Shown here: piece after piece, positions 1-10,715 of the stretch
How the letters are laid out: every line of letters begins with the position of its first letter
Position numbering within the stretch: position 1 is the first letter of the stretch
NCBI GenBank assembly: GCA_029959085.1
Contig: JARWIR010000010.1
Coordinates: 36,944,731-37,008,730 of the forward strand
Source of the DNA: Nemophila menziesii
Taxonomy: Eukaryota > Streptophyta > Magnoliopsida > Boraginales > Hydrophyllaceae
Direction: 5' to 3'
Length of the DNA stretch: 64,000 bases
The notes under the pieces: generated by a model
Databases searched by the model: none
What the model saw: only the letters and a program-made list of their open reading frames with translations
What the model was told of the DNA's origin: nothing
Translations under genes and position numbers: made by a program

Positions 1-2157
1 TTTGCATTTTCATTCGTAAAAAGGTAAAAAAAAAAAAAAAAAAAAACATTTTCTTTACTTACTGTAGGTGCTGTATCAAACACGATCCTGCTAAATTTAT
101 TATATTCTTGTAACTCAAGAAATTGCATAACCTGCAAAATTATTTTATATTCTTTATAACAAGGGGTAATATTGGAAAATATAAAATAAAATAAACTTTA
201 ATTTAATGTATTTATTACATGCCTTGGAAATTGCAATAGCTTCGTCTAGTCCAGGTGGATTAGTATCCAAAAGCTCTCCGAGTTTTAATTCTCCTAACTA
301 TACAAATATATAAATATGAGCCATCTATTTCATATATATAAAATATAGGGACCTATAGAGCAATTAACTTAAAAAAAGTTGCCCAACCCCAAAATTCTCA
401 AAAAGCAAGTGTAATTAATTCAAAAATATAACTTATTTTGCATTATACAGTGCCATTTTCCGTAGTATGGGGACCTATAGTGCAATTTTTGTATAATACA
501 GGGACCTAACTCATTGAAAATAAATTGTTTTGCATAACTTACAGACCTATAGTGCAATTAATTCAAAACAAAATCTTATTTTGCATAACATAGGGACTTA
601 TAATGCAATTTTTGCATAGTATAGGGACCTACAGTGCATTAAATTCAAAATTATTACTTATTTTGCATAGGATAGGGACCTATACTGCAATCTATGCATA
701 ACATAAGGACCTACAGTGCAATTTTTGCACAATATAAGGACCTACAGTGCAATCTATGCATAACATAAGGACCTACAGTGCAATTTTTGCATAATATAAG
801 GACCTACAGTGCAATAAATTCAAAAATATTACTTATCTTGCATGATATAGGGACCTATAGTGCAATTTTTGCATAAGATAAGGACCTACAGTGCAATAAA
901 TTAAAAATACAACTTATTTTGCATAATATATGGATCTATAGTGCAATTCTTACATAATATAGGAACCTACAGTGCAATAAATTATAAAATATAAACATAA
1001 CTTATTTTGCATAACAGAGGGACCTACATTTCAATTAATTCAAAAATATAACTTATTCAAAGACATAAACATAACTTATTTTGCATAACATAGGGACCTA
1101 CAGTGCAATTAATAGTAAAAAATATATAACGCATCATAGATATGGACCTATAGTGCAATTTTTGCATAATATAGGGACCTACATTGCAATAAATTAAAAC
1201 ACATAACTTATCATGCACAATATAGGGACCTATAGTGCAATTTCTTCATAACATAGGCAAGGGCGAACCCAGAATTTTTAGCCTGGTACCCTATATTCAT
1301 CCAAATTAAATATTCCCACAAGGGGCTATAATAATTTATATTTACATCCCACCCCCTATATCCCCACCTAAATACAGGGACCTATAGTGCAATTAACTTT
1401 AAAAACAAAAAAACCGGGCCCACCTGCTCAGCCAACATTCCAAGTCCCATACCATTCATTAAATCTTTCATTCCATTACTGCCACCTGGATTTTTACTAG
1501 CTTCTCTTAATTCTTCCCTTGTTTTTTCAGGGTTTATCTATATAAAAAAAATAAAAAATAAAATCAGATTTTACTATTAAATCATGATTATAATTAAAAC
1601 AAGTAAAGATAATACCTCGAGTGCGAATAATGGAGAATCTATTCCTTGAACAGGAACAAGCATTCCTCCAGTTAAATCCTTGATAAGAAATTACGTAAAT
1701 GAATACATATATATACTTACATATATAATTATATAATATAATATATAGTACCTGATCAAAGGAATCGCTTAATGAATGAGCAGGATCAGTAGATACAACA
1801 ATGGTGGAATGACCATGATTTGCGAATTTTACAGCTAAAGAAGCTGCACAGCTTGTTTTTCCAACACCTCCTTTACCACCTAACATGTAATATTTTCGTT
1901 GAGTCCCTGAAACCATGTCTTCAAATCCAGAACTATATATCCATCTCACTTTAAGAAAACGGAAATAATTAATATAGGGACCTAAGTGCAATTAACATAT
2001 GGGGGAAACTGAGTGTACCTTGAAATGGGTGTGTGAAACTGAGAGGTTTTGAGTTGATTTTGTTAAGTGAAAAGGAATTGAAGGTTCTGGTGAATTTATA
2101 CAGAGAAGTATAGGTATGGGGTTTTGATATTTGATGGAAAAGAGAGGCCATGGCCAT
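1..2157 (-). CDS. GET3B: Plastid-type GET3 ATPase (GET3B-like), 5' six exons, runs off the left edge
   Basis: ArsA/GET3 family P-loop ATPase; family members act in insertion of tail-anchored membrane proteins, and the plastid paralogue acts in the chloroplast stroma. Exons read from splice sites on the minus strand: 2157-2019, 1948-1752, 1678-1616, 1537-1424, 297-223, 131-63, then a GT donor at 62-61. Phases agree and give 219 uninterrupted codons. About 46 Ser/Thr/Asn-rich residues at the N-terminus look like a transit peptide. The deviant Walker [11 protein letters not shown] lies early in exon 2, followed by the switch I motif [12 protein letters not shown]. Exon 6 ends in IVFDTAPT, the switch II region. 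The start is the first in-frame ATG, in a double CCATGGCCATGG context. Intron 5 uses a GC donor (222-221). The C-terminal half is outside the window. The GET3B assignment over the mitochondrial GET3C rests on remembered similarity of exons 3-5. Family certain, paralogue likely. Confidence 0.9.
298..1423 (-). repeat. GET3B intron 4 filled by palindromic phrase minisatellite
   Basis: This 1126-bp intron is 10-15 times longer than the other introns in the window (70-91 bp). Between about 350 and 1255 it consists mostly of degenerate copies of a unit in which tatagggacctata (itself a dyad) alternates with tgcaatttttgca (also a dyad), sometimes separated by an A/T-rich spacer ending in acttattttgcata. 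A clean example is 846-873. Single units also occur at 1376-1395 in this intron and at 1975-1998 inside the 70-bp intron 1. Splice sites at both ends (GT 1423-1422, AG 299-298) are intact. Confidence 0.85.
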
Positions 2158-2275
2158 GGATATGAGATTTCTTCTCTGTTACTGTGTATATGAGTGTAAG
2201 TAGCTCTGAAATTGGGAGAGAGATCGCGTAATTGAATGTTGCGGCGGCCGCCAAAGGTAAGGGTATTTTTGTAAT

Positions 2276-2283
2276 CTTTTATA
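2276..2283 (-). promoter_or_regulatory. Candidate TATA box of the GET3B-like gene
   Basis: TATAAAAG on the minus strand, 119-126 bp upstream of the proposed ATG. It implies a 5' leader of roughly 90 nt. Position and sequence fit a plant TATA box; there is no other support. Confidence 0.4.
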
Positions 2284-2368
2284 CAACACACAATATTTTT
2301 AAGGTTTCCATTGCCTAAACATCATCACTCAAAATTGATGGTGGAAACAACATTTTTTGGCATGAGGC

Positions 2369-2420
2369 TTCAAAATCGATTAATTATTTTTTTTTTTTGT
2401 CAAATTCAAAATCGATTAAT
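2369..2420 (-). mobile_element. Ultra-short LINE-type insertion with 16-bp target duplication
   Basis: The 16-mer ttcaaaatcgattaat occurs exactly at 2369-2384 and 2405-2420. Between the copies are 20 bp that read, on the minus strand, TTTGAC followed by twelve A and TA. The LINE 3' end at 20579 in this window has the same TTTTGAC plus A-run. This is what target-primed reverse transcription leaves if it stops almost at once. A chance duplication is possible but the exact 16-bp match argues against it. Confidence 0.6.
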
Positions 2421-2433
2421 CAATCGTTAAATT

Positions 2434-2762
2434 ACTATTCACTCAGACAACCTTGAGATTATTCAAGGTATCAAGCTAGTGTCAGCAGCTCGTTGGAATA
2501 TCCAACCCATCCTACAAAGAATTACCCGTAAGTCTGAAGAGCTCGGAGATATCTCCTTCAAACACATCAATAGGAAGCTCAACAGGAATGCGGATAAATT
2601 GGCGAAGGAAGCTAGACACATGGCAACTTTTGCTCATCGAAATACGTGCAGTATTTTCGATTTATCTTTAGCTTTTAAGAAATTAGGGATAGGTTAATTT
2701 TGTTTTTTGTTTTATTTTGGGTGCGTTAGCACCCTCACATTGTCCAAAAAAAAAAAAAAAAA
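2434..2762 (+). mobile_element. 5'-truncated LINE (L1-type), RNase H end, 12-bp target duplication
   Basis: The element is bounded by exact copies of aatcgttaaatt at 2422-2433 and 2763-2774 and ends in an A-run after cattgtcc. It encodes the C-terminal part of a LINE RNase H domain: SDNLEIIQGI carrying a catalytic Asp, then SAARWNIQPI, HINRKLNRNADKLAKEARH and a terminal KKLGIG before the stop at 2694-2696. Everything upstream of the third RNase H motif is missing, as expected for 5' truncation. The same protein end (NKLGIG) recurs in the LINE copy at 18940-19789, so both belong to one family. Confidence 0.9.
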
Positions 2763-2774
2763 AATCGTTAAATT

Positions 2775-5300
2775 CGTCTAAACTAATTAACCGATTTAGT
2801 CAATTTAATGGAATGTTTATTTTAATTCCAGCAAATTTTGTTACCTACAATAGTAGGTTAATCCTTTATAATAAATAGAAAAATTAATCATATCCACGTG
2901 TAAGTAAGAAAATTAATCATGTAGGTTAGAGTTTAGTCATTTGGACAGAAAGAGAAAGTATAAGAGTTCGATGACTTCTAATTACTCTGTTTACTCAGGT
3001 TTAAGGGGAAATAGTCTTAATTAAATGTTATACGTCCTGGATCGAGAATTATATATCGAGGTACATGTTAATTGAAATCGAAGTATTAATTATCAAAAAG
3101 AGAGACTCCTCCTGATGATACTTTGGCAGACAAATCAGTGTGATGATTATTCTATTCAAGGCAGGTAATTCAAGTGAATAGTGTATGTGTACATATGTTT
3201 TTTCTTTAGATATAAGACGTATTTATAGGATTTTTAGGTTCATAAATGCCTAATGGACTTTCTCGTATATCGAAAGTGCACTAAAGGATATTTAACCTCA
3301 GGTTCTCGTAAAGGTATTAAATAGTAGGCGGTGATAAATTCTGTAATAAATAAGAGCCAAGGCCATTTCGCTTAAGGGTTGTATTCTTCATTTAGGTTTG
3401 TTGGCGGCGCTTATAAGCCATTTGGTCGAGCGGTCATTTTTTGCCCCGAGTATCGTGGTATATCAGTTACACCCTAAATTTGAAGATAATGCTTTAGATT
3501 TGTGCAATCTTATTTTGTTGAGATGGTATGAAAATTCACTGTGGAACCGATCAATGTTCTCAAACGTGTTAGGCATTATGCAAGCGGATGACCACTTTCA
3601 AGCACCTAAGGGCATGACGTGGGCCTATGCGGTTTTGAATTTTGTTTTATAAAAATGATATGTTATTAGTTTATCTATTTTTTTAAATCTACACAAAATA
3701 TTCAAAATAATAGAGAGATACAATTGAAAAAATTCACACAATTATATATTACTTAATTACTTAGTAACTAATACAACTACGGTTAAGGATAATTAATTAT
3801 TTTATTATATATTTGGTTAGTTCTTTGATTTGTCGTGTTAAAATTTTATTTTTTTGGTTTTGATAACCTTTTTTAAAATAGATTATTTATTTTTTGTTAA
3901 GTAATCAATTTATTCAATTTTAGGGAGTTTAGACCGCTGGGGGCCGTCTAAGACCGCCTTGACATTTTTTAGAAGGCAGTCTACCTTTCAGTACCTTGGC
4001 AACCCGCCTAGGACGATTTTTAGAATAGCGAAACCAATCATCTATTGTGATCATGAGATCTGCTCCCTCTAGGTCTGAGGGTTCTTATATCAAAGTGTCA
4101 CATGCCTTAGTGTAGTAATTATAACGACGTTCAAGGTATTGGGAGATAAAAATACATGCTTGTGTGGCAAGTCGTGATTGGACGTTGATTTATCATTATT
4201 ACCTATTGATGGGATCGGTAGTGCTTCGCCGAGTGCGATAATTATAACATACACTTGAGGATGGATCCATATACCTGTCTCGTATCTATGCTGAGGCAGA
4301 TAGAGTCGGGAGCTTAGTGGTGAAGAGTGTTATAAGATATTCATCTCTGCTCCGGGACCTAGTTGCACGAGTGCTACCCCTGTAGAATACGTGGTATATT
4401 GGTCCTTCTATATCTATAAATGTCCATACCATTAGCTCCATTAGGTATCACTTATTCTATAACGTTGTTCATATTTACAGTCGGGCCTAGTTCATGTATA
4501 TATTCCCCGGTCTTCGGCCTCAATACTTACTTGACCATCGGAGTGCCATTGGGAGAAACACCCTTTTTTGGTCATGAACCTTGTTCGATTTCATGTCACC
4601 AAGTTCATTAAGAGTAAAATCTGGCTTGAGCAACCATCAAGAGAAGCGGCAAAGCTCCACAATGAGTGTATTTGTATCAGACGGGTGTTTCATGTTCTAT
4701 TAATTGGCACTAACTGTGGAAATGAAAGTTCCAAACCCATTGAGATACCACCGATGAAATCCAAATTCAGGCGAGATTACCAAGACAAACAAAAATGGAA
4801 GCATTGTTGCAGTCCCACCAAATATTGAGATGGAGTCACTCTCATTAGCGAATAATGGAGGTCCTGAAGGAAACAATGTTATATATCTAATCATTGAGTA
4901 GCAACATTCAGCTCCCTCCCCAAGAGAATTGTTATTTACACCAATCATTTAGCAGCTAAGGAGGACGCGGCAATACCTATGAGTAACCCGAAAGTTTGAC
5001 TGATTGATACAATAAGTTATAGAGCAGCTACGTTACCGAAAAGCACCTCCCATTTAGGGCCCTCAATAGAGACTTATGTCTTTCAAGTTGTCATATAAAA
5101 TCAACACTAGGGTAAGTACTTCTCGCAAGTGTAAGAATCGTCCCAAGTAGTAATAGTAAGTATCGTTTTATCATTTTCCACGGAGTTTAGATAGTTAATA
5201 CGTAATGCAATTCTAAATTTGATTATTCATTGTTCAAACAAAAGATTTGGTTTTTATAATTAAGAACTATTGAGATTGTAATTAAACTAATGATTAACTA
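2775..5300. other. Unassigned AT-rich DNA, probable transposon debris
   Basis: No recognisable gene. Short open frames exist (for example 3398-3652 plus, and a run of about 50 codons near 4259-4410 plus) but none matches a family I recognise. Around 3937-4020 there are CCTAGG-type motifs and a ttttagaata stretch similar in style to the CCTAGGCG-rich segments at 5533-5680 and 6860-6940. Confidence 0.4.
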
Positions 5301-5302
5301 AA

Positions 5303-5515
5303 AGGTGAGCTAGCTCATTTGGCTAGGGCCCTGTCTCTCAACTAAGAGGTACAGGGTTTAAACCCCGAAGGTGGAAGAAAGTTAAATAAAAGAAGGTTGT
5401 TGGCATGTTATCTAGACGCCTAAAGTTCAAACCCTATGTGATTACCTGATTAGTTTATCTCTTCCGAGTCTTCAACTCCAAGAGACGTGGTTATCTTATA
5501 TCCACTAACAAACCC
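5303..5515 (+). mobile_element. tRNA-derived SINE candidate
   Basis: The head resembles a tRNA promoter: an A-box-like gctagctcatttggctaggg near 5310 and a B-box-like gggtttaaacccc near 5352, about 35 bp apart, followed by a tRNA-unrelated body. No clear A/T tail or target duplication is visible; a C-run begins near 5512. Moderate confidence. Confidence 0.45.
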
Positions 5516-5532
5516 CCCCCCCTACTAGCTAT

Positions 5533-6945
5533 GATGTAGATTTCCCCTCCTAGGCGTCGCCTAGGTGTCAACACCCCCCTCAGCCGCTACGCCTAGTTAA
5601 AATTCTAGTCGTTTTTTCCTAGCGTCTTAGTCGCCGTGGAATAGGCACCTATCCTGTCTAGGCGTCGACTGATGTGCAAAAAGTGGCCTCATAGGTAGGG
5701 ATGGCAACGGTTCGATTAACCGCAAAAAAACCAGAAACCGTAACCGAAACCGTTTAAGTTAGGAAAAACCATAACCGGAACCGAAACCGTTTAGGAGTGA
5801 AAATGTAAAACCATAACCGAAACCGATTAAATAAGAAAAACCGTTCAAAAAAACCGAACCGAACCATTTTGCGTGGATATATTTTTTAAAAAATTAAAAA
5901 AGTCTATAAACTCGTAACTATTCGATATATTTTACAAGCCATATATATCGTTGTACTGGATCTTCTTTTTACAAGCCATATATTCAGCAATACTTTCAAA
6001 TAAGATAAAATTTATTAAAAAAATTTAAAAGCATGTTAAGAGTTTGATAGCCACAAATTAGCAATACACAACCTTTAGCGTGATAGCCACGGATTAGCAA
6101 TACACAACCTTCAACGTGATAGCCACGGATTAGCAATACACAACCTTCAGCGCTTCTGATAGAGTTAGAGTTAATCCATACTTTTTAGACCTTGTACGAT
6201 ATTTTGAGTTAAACCCCAATTAAAAAAAAAAAATTATTATTATCAATGGTGATAATTAACTTTCGAAAAAAAAATAATAATAATTAACAAAACCCCCGCA
6301 ATAAAATATTTCTTGAAAAATCTATTTACATTTATATGTTATATTTTGTTAAATCTTTGAATTTTTATATTTTTAAGTATATTCAACTAAAAAGTTATAG
6401 TCCAATTCCTTTCGGGCGGTACACAACTGGACGGGCGCGGTATACCGGCTATAATGTAGTAAATATATACGGTTTCGGTTAATTCCGGTTTTTTTAAATC
6501 AAAAACCATAACCTAACGGTTTTAACCGCGGTTACATTTTTTAAAACCATAACCTCATAATTATAACCACGGTTATATAAACGGTTTTTTAATCGGTTCG
6601 GTTTTCATCGGTTTCGGTTTAAAACCCGAACCGCTCCCATCCCTACTCATAGGCGCCGATTAATGGCAAAACATTCCCTCATAAGTCTTCTCGTTATTTT
6701 TCTTATTCTCAAGAACTCTTTAATTGATATTATCACTCAATTTTTAGTATTTTTATATTTATTATAGTGTTGTTAGATAAATTTTATGAGTTAAATAGTT
6801 ATAATTGCTATAATTACTACACATATATCACTAAATACACAAAATTACACAGCGGAATTCAAAACTGTATAATTTCGCCTAGGCCCCGTGTAATCCCGCC
6901 TAGGTGCTAGGCCCTGTTCGACCGCCTAGGCCGCAAAACCAAGAT
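5533..6945. repeat. Older CCTAGGCG-rich repeat hosting the hAT-like element
   Basis: DNA on both sides of 5696-6645 is rich in cctaggcg and ctaggcg motifs (5535-5670 and 6865-6940), read in opposite senses. This suggests an older inverted-repeat element into which the hAT-like copy inserted. Its ends are not resolved. Confidence 0.35.
5696..6645. mobile_element. Non-autonomous hAT-like element, 950 bp, 8-bp TSD
   Basis: Terminal inverted repeats begin TAGGGATGGCAACGGTTCG on the left and TAGGGATGGGAGCGGTTC on the right. The element is flanked by exact 8-bp copies of ctcatagg (5688-5695 and 6646-6653), the hAT target length. Subterminal DNA is packed with short accgaaaccgtt-type units. The centre holds three tandem 36-bp repeats of tagccacggattagcaatac type (6049-6156). 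There is no transposase ORF. A diverged relative interrupts the second kiwellin copy at 34259-34832. Confidence 0.85.
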
Positions 6946-8483
6946 CTACAACATAGCCTACTACACACAATACAATAGATTAGAACCCCTATTCATATGG
7001 CCATATTACAAGAATTTCTAATTACATACAAAGATAATTACAACAACAACAATTCACGCCTTATTTAAATATACAATCCCAAATTTGTATAGATAAGCCC
7101 TGATTAATAGTTAGCGTTCAAACCCAAGTATCGCAAGCTACTATAAATTTAATGGAAGAAAACAAAATAAAGAGAAGACATAACTGAAGGAAGATTTACA
7201 CTAATTAAGGAAATAAAGTGTAGTTCTTAAACTCCTTGCTTCTAACCCTTTCTCCCAGTATTTATAGCTCCCAAATATGATCAGTGGTAGTGTTTTATTG
7301 ATTGAAAAGTGTATTTATATCCCTAAAAAAATGATTTAGATCAATTAGGACAACTTAAGCGAGTCAAAATTGGCCAAATGGACAATTCTAAATCTAGACA
7401 ACTTTGGGCCTTGTTAGTAAAACGTCCATAACCTCTTCAATCAAACTCCAAATAAGATAATCATCTCTTCTCATTATATATACACTCAAAAGGATACCTT
7501 GAGCTCAGATTCATGATCAAAACATTCACCAATTATAATTATGACCATCTAAAGTGAATGGAAACATTCTACTGCAATTCTTGTTGAGCTTTAAATGGAC
7601 TTCTTTTTCGTGTCTTGATTTGGGTTTCTTCGTGACTTTTTGGCTTCCTGGCTTGATATTTGGATACAATATCATACATGCACCTAGGAGTTTCACACTT
7701 AACAAACAAACTATCCAAAATGCTCAAAAAATACGTATATCATCCAAAATAAGCTAAAACTAAAATAATGTTAAATGAAGGGATAAATACCACAATTAAA
7801 CCTCAAAAGTATACCTAAATGATGTCCCTTAATTCTATAAATGTATCACAAAAAGAAAGACATCCTGGAACAATGTCGTTAATGTCCCAAATGCTACCGC
7901 TCGATAATATAAAAGTGCTTGCACCCGAGCACCCAAAGAAGATGAGAGTTATTGTCGTCTCCCAAGGTGTGATAAAATAATCTAACAGACTCACACCTCG
8001 AGAGAGCTAACCAACTACATGACATAAAATACAGATCAAGTGAAAGTCGGTCATCGAATGATTGTCTTCCTCTTATTAATCTAATATTAACGAAAAACGG
8101 TCGTTCGATGACCATTTTTTAGAAAGACGATGGCTGAATCACGGCCAAAGTGCCAAACCTAATATCATTTTTATATGGGTGCTTGTTTGTAAAATATTTA
8201 GACAAAAAGTGTCGTAACTGTATCTTTTTTATATGTGAGTGGTTTGGACAAGCTAGGTAACCTAACTCTGTACTTCTTATTTTACACTTTTTAATATTGA
8301 AAAAATAGCGAATTCGACCTTGACTCAGTTTGTTTGTAAATGTATCTTTCTGTATTACTAATACTTTGGAGAGATAATTCTTACCCATGACTTTGACTTT
8401 GTATTTTATCCTAAGAAGAATTCTGTATGTAACTTTGTTTTTAAATTATTGAAGAAGATCGAAAATGATAGAATCTAGGTTCA
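6946..8483. other. Unassigned spacer, possible old LTR on the minus strand
   Basis: No gene recognised. On the minus strand near 7255-7270 a TATAAATACTGGG stretch sits in sequence styled like an LTR promoter, but I could not pair it with a second LTR. Open frames between 7554 and 8388 have no recognisable motifs. Confidence 0.25.
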
Positions 8484-8767
8484 TGTTATAAACTAGGATA
8501 ATATAAACTAAAAGAGATAGAAATTATGGAGAGAATAGCTAAACTAGATGGATAAATATGGAAAGAATAATATCATTTCTTCTTTCAACATATGTGTAAA
8601 ATACAATGGGGATGAAGGTCATATATTTATAGGAGATATACGACCCTTCATCTCATACAATAAGTGTCTTTCATTTAGATAAGGATTGGAGAAGTCTAAA
8701 AACTAAAAGGACATCCACTAATAATATATAATTTACAATACTCCCCTTGGATGTCCACTCCTTATGA

Positions 8768-9467
8768 AATATGCTTCATTAAAAACCTTGCCAAGAAAAA
8801 CCCTATGGGATATAAAAACTTGGTTGAAGGAAAAGAGTACATATACATAGGACTAATTATCTTCAGTTACTGCCTCGTTAAAACCTTGTCAAGAAAAACC
8901 TAGTAGGATAAAAACTTGGACTAAGGAAAAAGAGTACAATGTATTGTTCACGCTCCCCCTGATACTGGCAAGAGATATGTGAGTTGTCGCATTTCAATAT
9001 TGTGAATCGACTTCTTGAATGTTGTGTTTGAAAATACTTTGGTGAACAAATATCAATACTGTTACATAATTGTATTTGATGAATGTCAAAATCTCTATTC
9101 TTCTATAGGTGATATATGTTTCATTCTTGTCGCTTATTTTATAGCCATTTTGAATTTGTGTGATACATAAACAACATATTCATACGATACCGTCTGTATA
9201 TTTCTTATTGAAGATAAATCTTACTTCTCTCGGATATGTTGAAATATCCACTCCCCCTTGGATATTCACTAGAGGATATGCCTTATTAAATCTGCTGAAT
9301 TCTCATTTGATCATATTCGTTCCATGTCAATAAACACTGGATTAATATAGGGAAGCATATACTGTTTTCTTTATGATAGTAGATACTTGGCATGCCTCGT
9401 TAAAACCTTACTAAGAAAAACCCTTCGTGAGAAAAAACCTTAGTGAAGGAAAAAGAGTACAACGCAC
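8768..9467. repeat. Three dispersed copies of a ~75-bp phrase inside the LTR element
   Basis: Related blocks at about 8770-8845, 8872-8940 and 9392-9463 share the order: cattaaaaacctt or cgttaaaacctt, aagaaaaacc, a short variable link, and gaaggaaaaagagtacaa. They are separated by unrelated sequence rather than tandem. Similar phrases are, from memory, common in plant LTR elements. Confidence 0.7.
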
Positions 9468-10565
9468 AAATATCGTCTCCCCCTCATTGTAACACACATT
9501 ATTACAAAACAATATTATATTAGAATCACATAGTATACTTTCGAGCCTACCATTTAACATAAGTACACACTATAGTTTTAACTGACGAATCTGCTGGATT
9601 CTCGCCTAGATAAATTCGTTAAATAAATTCTCGAATTTAGAGTAGAAATCCTTTGGTGAAATATATTTCGTTCTCACGAATTGATCCTCAATTTTCGTTT
9701 GATGATAATAATATATACATGATTTATGAGGAGTTCATTAATCATTCTCTATTTCTTAAATCGCCAGGATGAGAGAATATTATCATAAGATAATATCATA
9801 CTTGTGAGGAAGTAATCCATGCTAATCGCTTCTTGTTATATGATTAAAAATATTTTCTCATGTGCTTAATGCACTTTATGTTTTCTAGGAACCTTTTATG
9901 CTCCAGACACTTCTCATTCTCCAAGAATTTAATATTTTTATACGCTCTAAGTGTTTCGGGCACCTATCATGCTTCAGGCACGTGTGTTCATCAAGAACAT
10001 TCATTTCAATCAAATAATCCTGTCCTTTATCTTGGATATTTCCTTATTGTAGTAAACTCTTTAATAGTTTCCAAAAGGTAGAACCATAATGTCATTGTAT
10101 CCACTACATGAGGACGTCTACCCATTATTAATTATAGGTTTTTGCATGAACCTTTGTGATACGATTCAGGTCATAGAATTAAAATCTTGTATGACTATTT
10201 ATTTATTTGTCGACAATTTTCACCACTTTGTGATTATGATCCTCTTTATTCATATTCAGCCATAGTGAAAAAATATATATCAATCCCATAGACCTTCTCA
10301 CGTTTTATATATTTTCACTAGATAACTAATTTTTATGGCTTTTCTATATTCAGGTACAGTATCTTAGTCTCTTCGGGAACTATTACTTCCTTTTAAGAGT
10401 AATGCATATGTCAACATTTGGCTGGCTCAGTAATTTTCTATTGTATTACGTGGATGTGCACATTCCACTGTTTTTACCATTTCATCATATACTCAAGAGA
10501 TTTTCTTCTTCGGGGGATGGTATGTTTAAATCGATAGGTCAATTGTGCTTCATACACTGAGTATA

Positions 10566-10715
10566 TGCATTACAGGTCTACCACACTTCATGTGTTGGTT
10601 AGATGCATTACAAGTTTACCACGCTTCATGTGTTGGTTAGAGATATTACAGATTCACCACACTTCATGTGCTGGTTAGTTTTATTATAAGATCACCATGC
10701 TTCAAGCGTGGGTTA
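10566..10715. repeat. Four tandem 38-bp units with hairpin core
   Basis: The unit runs from tgcattacaggtctaccaca to gtgttggttaga and appears four times with increasing divergence. Each copy carries an imperfect inverted repeat, accacac-ttcat-gtgttggt. It lies inside the non-coding LTR element. Confidence 0.7.

Noticed and set aside
1990..2291. 99-codon minus frame overlapping GET3B exon 1 in another frame
   Set aside because: Shadow of exon 1 and its leader; the 2157 ATG frame has transit-peptide composition and fits the downstream splice phases.
4568..4948. Overlapping open frames on both strands, 82-86 codons
   Set aside because: No recognisable domain, no splice context; composition fits chance frames in transposon debris.
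5512..5522. C-run as a SINE tail
   Set aside because: Plant SINE tails are A- or T-rich; the C-run is better treated as unrelated low complexity.
10566..10715. CRISPR-like array
   Set aside because: Tandem repeats without unique spacers, in a eukaryotic LTR element.
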